A stretch of DNA of 64,000 bases from Marivivens geojensis (lineage in GTDB: Bacteria; Pseudomonadota; Alphaproteobacteria; Rhodobacterales; Rhodobacteraceae), in the NCBI RefSeq assembly GCF_023540835.1, contig NZ_JALKCU010000003.1:186001-250000 (forward strand), read 5' to 3'. Each line of letters starts with the position of its first letter. Position 1 is the stretch's first letter. The translations under genes were made by a program, and so were the position numbers. Below the pieces are notes generated by a model. It saw nothing but the letters and a program-made list of their open reading frames with translations. It searched no databases and had not been told where the DNA came from. This document shows positions 18,761 to 26,767 of the stretch, piece after piece.

Positions 18761-20149
18761 TTACAAAACCTCTGCGGCCACGCGGGCCATATATGTCTTA
18801 ACCAGTTCAGCGGCGTCTGAGGCGCTCTGGGATTGGGCGTAGACGCGGAATTCGGGGGCGTTGCCAGACGGACGGAGATGCACCACCTGACCGCCGTCAA
18901 AGTTGACCCGCAGGCCATCCGTCAAATCGACGTTTTTGATACTGCCTGTTGGCGCGAAAAAGGTCTCTCGCGCGGTGTCGTTTTCGATCAGGACCGACAG
19001 GAAAGCAGCTGCTTTATCGCGGTTGATCTCTTGCACGCGGTCGGCCGCGGTAAAGCATGGTGGAAGGTCGGCAACGCAATCAGCTAAGGATTTACCTGCC
19101 AAGTTGGCCGAGGCCAGCGGCGCGATAATCGGCAATAGGCTGTCGCGCGTCATCAGTGGGGGCAGCGGGCCTTTGAGGGTTGCCTCGAACCCGATCAGGA
19201 ACCCGCCATTGGCCTCAAATCCGACCACGTGATTGGCTGGGTTCTTTTGTACCTCTTCCATTTCGGCAATCACATAGGGCGATCCGATCCGTGTCAGGTG
19301 GACCGATCCAAACTCTGGCATGCGGCGCACCATGTCGTTTGATGATACCGGTGTGCAGATCGTATCCGCCGCGAGCAACAGCGCGGTCATCACGCCCAGC
19401 ACATCACCGACAATGACCTGCCCGCTTGCATCCGTCACCATCGGGCGGTCTGCATCACCATCTGTCGACACAATCGCATCGAGCCCATGGTCGCGGCAAA
19501 GCGTTTGCAGCATGGAGCGAGTATCGGGATCGACGGCTTCGGTATCGACGGGGATGAACACTTCGGATCGACCAAAGCGCACGACAGTGGCGCCCAAAGT
19601 AGTCAGCACATCCGACATGATGTCTCGCGCGACCGAGGAATGTTCGTAGACGCCGATGGTCAGCCCATTGAGGCTCTCAGTGCCAAAGGCGGTCACATAG
19701 CGGGCGATATAGGGGGCCGTGGCATCGATCTGGTCGAGGGTGCCGCTGCCCGCTGCGGGAGTTTGTTTCGCGGCATAGGCTGCACTGATCGCGGCCTCGT
19801 CCTCTTTGCTGATCTCGCCCGATGGCACGTAGAACTTCAGACCGTTGCGGTCTGCGGGGATGTGGCTACCCGTGACCATCACGGCTGCCGCGCCTGCGGA
19901 CATTGATGCCAAGGCTAGAGCAGGGGTTGGCACAGCACCGCAATCCACCGCATGGATGCCGACGGCACGAGCGGCAGCGATCACTTGATCCGCGATGTCA
20001 GGTGACGATGGCCGCAGGTCACGCCCCACATAGAGAGCGCCACCATGAGGGCAGACCGACAAAAATGCCTGCACATAGGCTGTCACCAGCTCGGGTGTGA
20101 GTTCAGTGACAAGTCCACGCAAGCCACTGGTGCCAAAAGAGGGAGCCAT
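18761..20149 (-). CDS. manB: Phosphomannomutase / phosphoglucomutase
   Basis: The 462-residue alpha-D-phosphohexomutase has FGTSGLRGLV near its start. The phosphoserine loop is TGSHIPADRNGLKFY (Ile in the place of the usual Asn-Pro pair), the magnesium loop is STDGDADRPMV, and the sugar-binding segment is GFEANGGFLIG, where EANGG suggests phosphomannomutase-type specificity. It would make mannose-1-phosphate for ManC and perhaps glucose-1-phosphate for UDP-glucose. ATG 20149 is chosen over a TTG at 20167 because family similarity begins at MAPSFGTSG. It is the first gene of the operon with the epimerase and ugd. Confidence 0.88.
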   Translation of the reverse strand: MAPSFGTSGLRGLVTELTPELVTAYVQAFLSVCPHGGALYVGRDLRPSSPDIADQVIAAARAVGIHAVDCGAVPTPALALASMSAGAAAVMVTGSHIPADRNGLKFYVPSGEISKEDEAAISAAYAAKQTPAAGSGTLDQIDATAPYIARYVTAFGTESLNGLTIGVYEHSSVARDIMSDVLTTLGATVVRFGRSEVFIPVDTEAVDPDTRSMLQTLCRDHGLDAIVSTDGDADRPMVTDASGQVIVGDVLGVMTALLLAADTICTPVSSNDMVRRMPEFGSVHLTRIGSPYVIAEMEEVQKNPANHVVGFEANGGFLIGFEATLKGPLPPLMTRDSLLPIIAPLASANLAGKSLADCVADLPPCFTAADRVQEINRDKAAAFLSVLIENDTARETFFAPTGSIKNVDLTDGLRVNFDGGQVVHLRPSGNAPEFRVYAQSQSASDAAELVKTYMARVAAEVL

Positions 20150-20302
20150 CCGATAGTCCAAGATCAACGTTATAAAATATGGCGCGACCCTAGCGTTCAG
20201 GGACGATCATGCAACCTATAACGGCAAGCCACGGGCTTTGTGCAGAAAGATGTGGCAATCACGCATTGCTTCGGATTTGATCACGGCAGACAAGGGGGCC
20301 CC

Positions 20303-20644
20303 ATGACACTTCTTCAATCCATCACCCAATCCGCTGCTGATCCTGTTGAGAGCCGCCCAGACCCGTCCAAGGTTATAGCTGGAGATCCCGTCTTTACCTC
20401 ATGGGACGTTGAAGATCGTGACGGCATCTATGCGGGGATTTGGCAGGCGACACCGGGGGTTTGGAAGGTGTTTTATGACGAATGGGAATACTGCCGCATC
20501 CTAGCTGGTCATTCGATCCTGCGCGGGGACGATGGGTCAGAGAAAACCGTTAAGTCGGGCGATAGTTTTATCATCCGACCAGGGTTTTCGGGCACGTGGG
20601 AAGTCGTTGAAACGACGGTCAAAGACTACGTGATCAAGGTATAA
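20303..20644 (+). CDS. Cupin domain protein (DUF861-type)
   Basis: The 113-residue product is a single cupin. GIWQATPGVWKVFYDEWEYCRIL forms the first motif and VKSGDSFIIRPGFSGTWEVVETTVKDYVI the second. It matches small DUF861 proteins, related to the (S)-ureidoglycine aminohydrolase/EutQ cupins, which are common beside metabolic genes and mostly uncharacterised. The start at ATG 20303 has AAGGGGG just upstream (20292-20298), while the in-frame ATG at 20240 adds 21 residues without family similarity. It stands alone between a divergent sugar operon and a tRNA gene. Confidence 0.8.
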   Translation: MTLLQSITQSAADPVESRPDPSKVIAGDPVFTSWDVEDRDGIYAGIWQATPGVWKVFYDEWEYCRILAGHSILRGDDGSEKTVKSGDSFIIRPGFSGTWEVVETTVKDYVIKV

Positions 20645-20655
20645 AGGGGGGATTT

Positions 20656-20731
20656 TGGTGGAGCCTAGCGGGATCGAACCGCTGACCTCCTGCATGCCAT
20701 GCAGGCGCTCTCCCAGCTGAGCTAAGGCCCC
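20656..20731 (-). tRNA. tRNA-Ala (anticodon GGC)
   Basis: The minus strand folds as a 76-base cloverleaf. The acceptor stem GGGGCCT pairs with AGGCTCC (one G-U pair), the anticodon stem CCTGC/GCAGG carries loop ATGGCAT with GGC at positions 34-36, the T arm contains GGTTCGATCC, and CCA is encoded at 20656-20658. It is an elongator alanine tRNA reading GCC and GCU codons. Confidence 0.97.
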
Positions 20732-20818
20732 ATCAATGTAGGCATTTCTGCCGTGCTGCGCTGATTATGCGCTGGCTCGGGCGGGTGCAAGTGCAAATTT
20801 CGCCCGAGCCGGAATTTT

Positions 20819-21142
20819 TTAGTCTTCGTCGTCGCCTGCAGCAACGTCGCCCAGATCGTCGAACGACACGGTATCGTCGTCGTCTTCGTCGAGCACATCA
20901 TCGCCCAGATCTACGTCTTCGTCGTCATCATCGTCGAGGATCAGATCATCATCCGCGTCTTCGACCTTCATTTTCTTGGTCTGCGCGTCTTCTGCGTCCG
21001 CAATCATGGTGCGGGTCTTCGACGAGTCGATATTGACGACCTCGCCCGTGTAGGGGCTAACGATCGGGTTTTTGTTCAGGTCGTAAAAACGCTTGCCTGT
21101 GGTTGGGCAAATCCGTTTTGTTCCCCATTCTTCATTGGGCAT
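20819..21142 (-). CDS. TIGR02300 family protein
   Basis: The 107-residue product begins MPNEEWGTKRICPTTGKRFYDLNKNPIVSPYTG, the conserved N-terminus of this alphaproteobacterial family. The pattern KRICPTTGKRFYDLNK looks like half of a treble-clef metal site. The second half is a highly acidic low-complexity tail (from about residue 62), mostly Asp with some Glu. The function is unknown. The gene stands directly beside tRNA-Ala and is divergent from the YgjP-like gene. Confidence 0.88.
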   Translation of the reverse strand: MPNEEWGTKRICPTTGKRFYDLNKNPIVSPYTGEVVNIDSSKTRTMIADAEDAQTKKMKVEDADDDLILDDDDDEDVDLGDDVLDEDDDDTVSFDDLGDVAAGDDED

Positions 21143-21249
21143 GGCTATCCCTTCAATCTGTCACGCTCTTGCGGTGGAATGATGCCACCTGCCATAAGCC
21201 ATCCATGGTGTCAAAGGCTTTGACACCGGTTTACATCAGGAACAGGCAT

Positions 21250-21942
21250 ATGGGCCGTATAACGCTTGCTGGCAACCCCCCGATTTCGGTGAATCTGCGC
21301 CGTTCTGCACGCGCGCGGCGAATTTCGCTGCGAATCTCTAGGTTGGATGGTCGAGTGACCCTGACGATGCCGACCCGTGTGGACGAACGCGAAGGAATCG
21401 CCTTTGTGCGGGAGCGGGAACTTTGGCTGCGGTCGCATCTGGATAAGATGGGCGAAGAACGCACCGTCGGGATCGACGGGACGGTTCTGTTTCGGGGGGA
21501 CGAGGTGCCCGTTTTGGGCACGACTGGCAAACGGGTGCGGTTTACGGGTGAGGCGTTCGAGGTTCCTAATGATCCAGAGCGGGCAGGGACGCGCGTTCTA
21601 GCTTTTCTCAAACATCAAGCCCGCGATGCCTTGGCAGAGGCGTCGGATCGCTATGCGGCCCGTCTGGGGCGCAGCTACGGGCGACTGAGCCTACGGGACA
21701 CGCGGTCGCGCTGGGGGTCGTGCACCTCTGCGGGTGATTTGATGTATAGCTGGCGGCTGATTATGGCTCCGCCAGAGGTGCTTGATTATGTGGCGGCGCA
21801 TGAGGTCGCGCATCTGGTCGAGATGAACCATTCCCAAGCATTTTGGGATGTCGTCGCCGATATTTACCCCGATTACGAAGAACCCCGTCACTGGCTGAAA
21901 ACCGAAGGGCAGGTTCTGCATCGGGTTCGGTTCAGCGATTGA
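21250..21942 (+). CDS. YgjP-like (DUF45) metallopeptidase-fold protein
   Basis: The 230-residue product has the zinc site HEVAHLVEMNHSQAFW (HExxH with a second NH-x3-FW motif) near residues 180-195. Before it comes SRWGSCTSAGDLMYSWRLIMAP, the usual DUF45/YgjP pattern. The N-terminal half is a basic beta region (VNLRRSARARRISLRISRLDGRVTLTMP). The substrate and physiological role are unknown, and genetic links to DNA-modification loci exist in some relatives. ATG 21250 was chosen because similarity begins there; the longer frame from 21103 would run back into the TIGR02300 gene. It ends 31 bases before the GntR regulator. Confidence 0.85.
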   Translation: MGRITLAGNPPISVNLRRSARARRISLRISRLDGRVTLTMPTRVDEREGIAFVRERELWLRSHLDKMGEERTVGIDGTVLFRGDEVPVLGTTGKRVRFTGEAFEVPNDPERAGTRVLAFLKHQARDALAEASDRYAARLGRSYGRLSLRDTRSRWGSCTSAGDLMYSWRLIMAPPEVLDYVAAHEVAHLVEMNHSQAFWDVVADIYPDYEEPRHWLKTEGQVLHRVRFSD

Positions 21943-21953
21943 CGATTGCGGTT

Positions 21954-21967
21954 TTTGTGATCACAAA
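21954..21967. promoter_or_regulatory. Perfect GntR-type operator overlapping the leader of the GntR regulator
   Basis: TTTGTGATCACAAA is a perfect 14-bp palindrome ending 6 bases before the ATG at 21974. Its core GTGATCAC occurs again only in the paired sites upstream of sucC and sdhC. Its position so close to the start suggests autoregulation by blocking transcription start or early elongation. Confidence 0.75.
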
Positions 21968-21973
21968 CGAAGC

Positions 21974-22624
21974 ATGATACCGACGAGCCGCCCCACTGAT
22001 CCTTCCGCCGCTGCCCATGAACGGGTGTATCGCACCCTGCGTATGCAGGTCATGCACGGAGAGATCATGCCGGGGGCGTCGCTCACCCTGCGGGGCATTG
22101 GAAAACAGTTCGACGTGTCTATGACCCCCGCCCGCGAAGCCGTCCGTCGGTTGGTCGCCGAAGGCGCGTTGTTCCTGTCCTCTTCGGGGCGCGTCTCGAC
22201 GCCAGAACTGTCCAACGAACGGATCGAGGAATTGGCGGCCCTGCGTGCCATGCTCGAACCCGAATTGGCGAGCCGTGCTTTGCCGCGTGCGCACTTTGCG
22301 CTGATCGAACGGCTTGAGACAATCAATCAGGCGGTCAGTCAGATGGTCGCGCGGCATGATGCGATTGGTTACATCCGCATGAACCTAGAGTTCCACCGCA
22401 CGCTCTATCTGCGGGCGCAGGCTCCTGCGATGTTGATGATGACGGAAACGGTATGGCTCCAGATGGGGCCAACGATGCGGGCACTCTATGGGCGTCTAAA
22501 CCGCAAAGAGCCGCCACCCCATCACCGTCTGATCCTATCGGCGCTCAAGGCAGGGGATGAACCGGGGCTGCGGCTTGCAGTGCGGGCGGACGTGACCCAA
22601 GGTCTAAGGCTCCTTAGGGGTTAG
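21974..22624 (+). CDS. GntR family (FCD subgroup) transcriptional regulator, probable AkgR-like TCA regulator
   Basis: The 216-residue protein has an N-terminal winged helix-turn-helix (about 10-75). VYRTLRMQVMHGEIMPGASL is followed by GKQFDVSMTPAREAVRRLVAEGAL, the GntR recognition segment. The all-helical FCD effector domain is about 85-210, with NLEFHRTLYLRA and HHRLILSALKAGD containing likely metal ligands. The matching palindromes upstream of this gene, sucC and sdhC make it the likely regulator of the nearby TCA operons. In R. sphaeroides a GntR regulator named AkgR activates TCA genes; orthology is my inference from context and memory. A fatty-acid or lactate regulator of the same subgroup is the alternative. 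Its stop overlaps the convergent TerB-like gene by 4 bases. Confidence 0.8.
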   Translation: MIPTSRPTDPSAAAHERVYRTLRMQVMHGEIMPGASLTLRGIGKQFDVSMTPAREAVRRLVAEGALFLSSSGRVSTPELSNERIEELAALRAMLEPELASRALPRAHFALIERLETINQAVSQMVARHDAIGYIRMNLEFHRTLYLRAQAPAMLMMTETVWLQMGPTMRALYGRLNRKEPPPHHRLILSALKAGDEPGLRLAVRADVTQGLRLLRG

Positions 22625-23502
22625 GCCGTCGCGGGCTGCGCCGCACCTGCATTCGCGATTTTTTGGACCAGATCACGCATCACCTGTGCCGAAACCTGCA
22701 AAAGGTTCGCGATGCGGGCAATGGCGTCGTATTCGACCTGTTCAACCTTACCGTCGGCAAAGGCGATGCGCATTGCGGCTTCCATTACGATGTGACGGTC
22801 GTTTTCGCTTAGGTCTGCACCGATGGCCGAAACAGCGTCGCTGTCTTGGGCCGTGTAGTTGAGCATCTCGATGATTTGCTTTGGGGTATAAACGCAGCCT
22901 GTCAGGGTGCTCAGCGTGTGGGAAATCTGTTTGATCTCGCGTTGGTCATAGTCACCATCGCAGGTCGCGACATAGCACATCGCAGCCAAGGCATGAACGG
23001 CTGTCTCATCATTGTAGCGTGCCTTGCGCGTGTCGCGTTTGCTGGTCATGGCCTGCAGGCCACCCATCGATCCGATGAGTTTTGATAGGAAGCCAAAGCC
23101 GATGATAAACGCGATCAGACCATAGAACCCATAGTTGCGCAGTTTGATATCAGCAGGGGTTTCAGGCACGAGCGGAAGGTCGGACGGGAACAGACCAGCG
23201 GCTTTATTCATGATCATTTGTTGGAGGGTGAGTTCGAAATAGCTATCGGCGTCGCAGCGGTTTTCAGCGAGGACATATCCCTGAACCTCAAACGTCATTT
23301 GGGCGGAGAAGAGAACGATGCCTTTGCCAAAATAGCAGAGCGACATCGGATTTCCGTTGGGATCAACTTGGTCCGTCTCGGCGATGAATTTCAGGCTCTC
23401 GCCAATGCCTGTGCTCGGGGTGGAATATCGTTTGGCCTCAGCCTGTGACGGCACAAAGGCTAAGGTCAATAGGACCGAAAACAGGGTCATCATTCCGCGC
23501 AT
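22621..23502 (-). CDS. Exported/membrane protein with C-terminal TerB-like domain
   Basis: The 293-residue product starts with a signal peptide (residues 1-23, ending near SQAEA). A roughly 95-residue extracytoplasmic part holds two Cys (in SLCYFGKG and ENRCDADS). A single membrane helix follows at about 125-145 (FYGLIAFIIGFGFLSKLIG). The C-terminal 130 residues form a helical TerB domain, with HALAAMCYVATCDGDYDQREIKQI and the second acidic loop in AFADGKVEQVEYDAI. If the topology is right, TerB is cytoplasmic and the small N-terminal domain periplasmic. TerB domains are linked to stress and metal-related membrane systems. The exact role here is unknown. Confidence 0.65.
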   Translation of the reverse strand: MRGMMTLFSVLLTLAFVPSQAEAKRYSTPSTGIGESLKFIAETDQVDPNGNPMSLCYFGKGIVLFSAQMTFEVQGYVLAENRCDADSYFELTLQQMIMNKAAGLFPSDLPLVPETPADIKLRNYGFYGLIAFIIGFGFLSKLIGSMGGLQAMTSKRDTRKARYNDETAVHALAAMCYVATCDGDYDQREIKQISHTLSTLTGCVYTPKQIIEMLNYTAQDSDAVSAIGADLSENDRHIVMEAAMRIAFADGKVEQVEYDAIARIANLLQVSAQVMRDLVQKIANAGAAQPATA

Positions 23503-23595
23503 ATCGCAGGCTCCTCGTTACAACTTGAGGACATTTGTGCCTGTGAATTGGGGCGGAGATTGGACGGGATCGGGGAATTTCAGGAGCGTAAATGA

Positions 23596-23621
23596 AAAGG
23601 GCGACCCGAGGGCCGCCCTTT
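23596..23621 (-). terminator. Terminator after lpdA
   Basis: AAAGGGCG pairs with CGCCCTTT, with a further CCC/GGG pairing around a short loop. It lies just past the lpdA stop and is close in form to the hairpin after mdh. Confidence 0.8.
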
Positions 23622-23628
23622 GGATGTC

Positions 23629-25017
23629 TTAGCTGTGGATCGGTCCGTCGCCGCAAGCGAGAGCCGCCTCGCGGACTGCCTCAGAGTATGTCGGGTGCGC
23701 GTGGCAGGTGCGTGCCAGATCTTCGGCGGCTGCGCCAAATTCCATCGCAACGCAGATCTCGTGGATCAGGTCGCCCGCTGCCGGTCCAATGATATGCGCG
23801 CCGAGGATACGGTCGGTTGCTTTGTCAGCGAGGATTTTAACAAAACCGTCGCCCATAAAGACAGCCTTTGCACGACCGTTGCCCATGAACGAGAATTTGC
23901 CGACCTTGTAGGCGCGACCTTCGGCCTTGAGCTGCTCTTCGGTTTTACCAACCGAAGCTACCTCGGGTGCGGTGTAGATCACGCCCGGGATCACGTCGTA
24001 GTTCACGTGGCCAGCCTGACCCGCGATGACTTCGGCAACTGCCATGCCTTCGTCTTCGGCTTTGTGTGCCAGCATCGGGCCTTCGATTGCATCACCAATG
24101 GCGTAAACGCCCGGAATGTTGGTCGCGTAATGGCCGTTGGTTGCGATCTGACCGCGTTGGGTCATTTCTACGCCCAGAGCGTCAAGGCCGAGACCTGCGG
24201 TGTAGGGGCGGCGACCTGTGGCGACCAGAACGACTTCGGCGTCGATGCTGTGCTCGCTGTCGTCTTTGCGCAGTTTGTAGGTGACGGTGTTCTTGCCTTT
24301 ACCTTTTGCAACGCCCTGAACGGCAGCGCCCATAACAAAGTTGAGGCCTTGTTTCGCGAGCATCTTCTGGAAGGTCTTCTGAACGTCGCCGTCCATGCCT
24401 GGGGTGATGACGTCTAGGAATTCAACCACAGTCACGTCAGCGCCGAGGCGTTTGTAGACCGAACCGAGTTCGAGGCCGATGACGCCAGCGCCGATCACAA
24501 CCATCGATTTGGGGATTGATTTCAAAGCCAGAGCGCCCGTCGAGGTCACGACGGTTTCTTCGTCAACTTCGATACCGGGCAGGGCAGAAGGTTCGGAGCC
24601 TGTGGCGATGATGATGTTCTTGGCTTCGTGAATGTCGTCGCCGACTTTGACCTTGCCGGCTTCGGGGATGGAGGCCCAACCTTTGATCCAATCGACCTTG
24701 TTCTTCTTGAACAGGAATTCGATGCCTTTGGTGTTGCCGTCGATCACGCCCTGTTTGTAATCGAGCATCGCTTCCCAATCGACCTTGGGTTTTGCGACCT
24801 TGAGGCCCATTTTGCCAAAGTTTTCTTCGGCTTCGTGCAGCGAATGCGACGCATGCAGAAGGGCCTTGGACGGGATGCAGCCAACGTTTAAGCAGGTGCC
24901 GCCGAGGGTGTCACGACCTTCGACAACTGCGGTCTTCAGACCCAGCTGGGCGCAACGGATTGCGCAGACATAGCCACCAGGGCCGGCGCCGATTACGATA
25001 ACGTCATAGCTGGACAT
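23629..25017 (-). CDS. lpdA: Dihydrolipoyl dehydrogenase (E3)
   Basis: The 462-residue flavoenzyme reoxidises dihydrolipoamide of the 2-oxoglutarate dehydrogenase complex encoded just upstream. [11 protein letters not shown] is the FAD motif, [13 protein letters not shown] holds the redox disulfide (C42/C47), [21 protein letters not shown] is the NAD motif, and [15 protein letters not shown] carries the C-terminal His-Glu pair. ATG 25017 has AGGAG about 6-7 bases upstream, and the 15-residue in-frame extension is not conserved. A MAPEG gene separates it from sucB, so it may have its own promoter. Other lpd copies, for pyruvate dehydrogenase for instance, may exist elsewhere. Confidence 0.97.
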   Translation of the reverse strand: MSSYDVIVIGAGPGGYVCAIRCAQLGLKTAVVEGRDTLGGTCLNVGCIPSKALLHASHSLHEAEENFGKMGLKVAKPKVDWEAMLDYKQGVIDGNTKGIEFLFKKNKVDWIKGWASIPEAGKVKVGDDIHEAKNIIIATGSEPSALPGIEVDEETVVTSTGALALKSIPKSMVVIGAGVIGLELGSVYKRLGADVTVVEFLDVITPGMDGDVQKTFQKMLAKQGLNFVMGAAVQGVAKGKGKNTVTYKLRKDDSEHSIDAEVVLVATGRRPYTAGLGLDALGVEMTQRGQIATNGHYATNIPGVYAIGDAIEGPMLAHKAEDEGMAVAEVIAGQAGHVNYDVIPGVIYTAPEVASVGKTEEQLKAEGRAYKVGKFSFMGNGRAKAVFMGDGFVKILADKATDRILGAHIIGPAAGDLIHEICVAMEFGAAAEDLARTCHAHPTYSEAVREAALACGDGPIHS

Positions 25018-25058
25018 AGCAGTCTCCTGTTCAGTAGCCACCTTTGTGGCAAGCGTAG

Positions 25059-25472
25059 TCAAAAGAGAATGGCAGATGCAATCATCGCCATTGTTGCGAG
25101 AAATCCGACCATCCAGATCAGGCTACGCCATGGGCGCCAACCGAAATAGTAAGCCGGAACGTATAGAATGCGGGCCACGAGGTAGGTCCAAGCGCAGGCC
25201 GCAGAAAATCCTGTGGTTTTGTCTCCCAGCACGACCACAAGGACCGCGATGGTGAACATGATCAGCGCCTCGAAGTGGTTGTTCATGGCGCGGAAAAGGC
25301 GACCCGTTTTGATGCTGACCATCTCGACCAAGGGTTTGGTCAAACGGTCAGGGTCACGGGGACTCGTTGTGACACCGGGGCCGACTTCGAGGTTGGCACG
25401 GATCGACATCCAGCCAAACTGCAGGCCTTGCAGCAAAGCAGCATATGCGAGGGTTTCGAGTTCGGGGGTCAT
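25059..25472 (-). CDS. MAPEG family membrane protein
   Basis: The 137-residue protein has four membrane helices and the MAPEG pattern: [14 protein letters not shown], then [18 protein letters not shown], then [16 protein letters not shown]. Family members are microsomal glutathione S-transferase relatives; bacterial ones are mostly uncharacterised. It lies between sucB and lpdA, 42 bases upstream of lpdA, and is separated from sucB by a terminator and a G/C-rich repeat. It may therefore share a transcript with lpdA but not with sucAB. A role in oxidative or electrophile stress is possible, but only inferred. Confidence 0.85.
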   Translation of the reverse strand: MTPELETLAYAALLQGLQFGWMSIRANLEVGPGVTTSPRDPDRLTKPLVEMVSIKTGRLFRAMNNHFEALIMFTIAVLVVVLGDKTTGFSAACAWTYLVARILYVPAYYFGWRPWRSLIWMVGFLATMAMIASAILF

Positions 25473-25501
25473 GAGTGAAATCAGTGCCTTTTGTTGAGAG
25501 G

Positions 25502-25540
25502 CCGGGGGGCTGTCTGCCCCCCGGACCCCCCGAGAGTTGT
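25502..25540. repeat. G/C-rich intergenic hairpin repeat (Rhodobacterales type)
   Basis: CCGGGGGGC (25502-25510) pairs perfectly with GCCCCCCGG (25516-25524) and is followed by ACCCCCCGAGAG. A second copy of the same design (GGGGGC-TCT-GCCCCC then ACCCCCGAGA) lies at 43930. Such elements are frequent between genes in this group and often act as terminators, though this copy lacks a T tract. Confidence 0.6.
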
Positions 25541-25552
25541 TAATGCAAGGTG

Positions 25553-25571
25553 AAAGAGGCGGGGCCTCTTT
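25553..25571 (-). terminator. Terminator after sucB
   Basis: AAAGAGGC pairs perfectly with GCCTCTTT around a GGG loop, 3 bases beyond the sucB stop. It would end the sucCD-sucAB transcript. Confidence 0.7.
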
Positions 25572-25574
25572 GCC

Positions 25575-26765
25575 TTACAGGTCCATCAACAGGCGGCGCG
25601 GATCTTCGAGGGCTTCCTTCACGCGAACGAGGAAGGTTACAGCGCCTTTGCCGTCAACGATGCGGTGATCGTAGGACAGAGCCAGGTACATCATCGGACG
25701 GATGACGACCTGACCATTGATGGCCATCGGACGGTCCTGAATTTTGTGCATGCCGAGGATACCGGACTGCGGGGGGTTCAGGATGGGAGAGGACATCAGC
25801 GAGCCGTAGACGCCGCCATTGGAGATGGTGAAGGTTCCGCCCTGCATTTCTGCCATGGACAGTTTGCCGTCACGTGCGCGTGCACCTTTGTCAGCGATCG
25901 CTTTTTCGATGTCAGCAAAGGACATCTGATCCGCGTCGTTGATGACCGGAACAACGAGGCCAGTCGGGGTGCCTGCAGCGATACCCATGTTTACGTAGTT
26001 TTTGTAAACGATGTCGGTGCCGTCGATTTCGGCGTTCACTTCCGGCACTTCTTTCAGAGCGTGCACACAAGCTTTGGTGAAGAAGGACATGAAGCCGAGT
26101 TTGACTTTGTGTTTCTTCTCGAACTGGTCTTTGTACTGGTTCCGCAGAGCCATCACTTCGGTCATGTCCACCTCGTTGTAGGTGGTGAGCATGGCGGCGG
26201 TGTTTTGCGACTCTTTCAGGCGGCGCGCGATGGTCTGGCGCAGCTTGGTCATTTTGACACGCTCTTCGCGCGCGGCGTTTGCCTCGGAGCGTGGAGCGGC
26301 AGGCGCAGCAGGAGCCGCCGCTTTAGGTGCGTTGAGAGCGTTCAGAACGTCCTCTTTCATGACGCGACCGTCTTTGCCTGTGCCGGAAACAGAGCCTGCA
26401 GCCATGTTGTTTTCAGCCATCAGCTTTTTGGCAGACGGTGCATCTTCAACGTCTTTGCCTGCCGGTGCAGCAGCGGCGGCAGGAGCAGCAGCAGGCGCCG
26501 CTGCTTTCGGTGCGGGTGCTGCGCCTTCGCCTTCGTTAATGTGGGCGAGGAGCGCGTCAACGCCAACAGTGTCGCCTTCGTTCGCGACGATATCGCCCAT
26601 CACGCCAGCCGCCGGAGACGGCACTTCGACGGTGACCTTATCGGTTTCCAGCTCGCACAGCATTTCGTCAACGGCGACCGCATCACCTGGTTTTTTGAAC
26701 CAAGTTGCGACGGTGGCTTCGGTGACGCTTTCGCCCAGAGTGGGCACGCGGACTTCGATGCTCAT
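25575..26765 (-). CDS. sucB: Dihydrolipoamide succinyltransferase (E2 of 2-oxoglutarate dehydrogenase)
   Basis: The 396-residue protein has one N-terminal lipoyl domain (about 1-77) with the lipoylated Lys in ETDKVTVEV. An Ala/Pro-rich linker and a peripheral subunit-binding domain (about 107-145, [10 protein letters not shown]) follow. The C-terminal catalytic domain carries [16 protein letters not shown], with the His and Asp of the acyltransferase site. It forms the core of the 2-oxoglutarate dehydrogenase complex together with SucA and LpdA. It lies 2 bases downstream of sucA. A single lipoyl domain and this length are usual for SucB rather than for pyruvate dehydrogenase E2. Confidence 0.97.
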   Translation of the reverse strand: MSIEVRVPTLGESVTEATVATWFKKPGDAVAVDEMLCELETDKVTVEVPSPAAGVMGDIVANEGDTVGVDALLAHINEGEGAAPAPKAAAPAAAPAAAAAPAGKDVEDAPSAKKLMAENNMAAGSVSGTGKDGRVMKEDVLNALNAPKAAAPAAPAAPRSEANAAREERVKMTKLRQTIARRLKESQNTAAMLTTYNEVDMTEVMALRNQYKDQFEKKHKVKLGFMSFFTKACVHALKEVPEVNAEIDGTDIVYKNYVNMGIAAGTPTGLVVPVINDADQMSFADIEKAIADKGARARDGKLSMAEMQGGTFTISNGGVYGSLMSSPILNPPQSGILGMHKIQDRPMAINGQVVIRPMMYLALSYDHRIVDGKGAVTFLVRVKEALEDPRRLLMDL

Positions 26766-26767
26766 GG

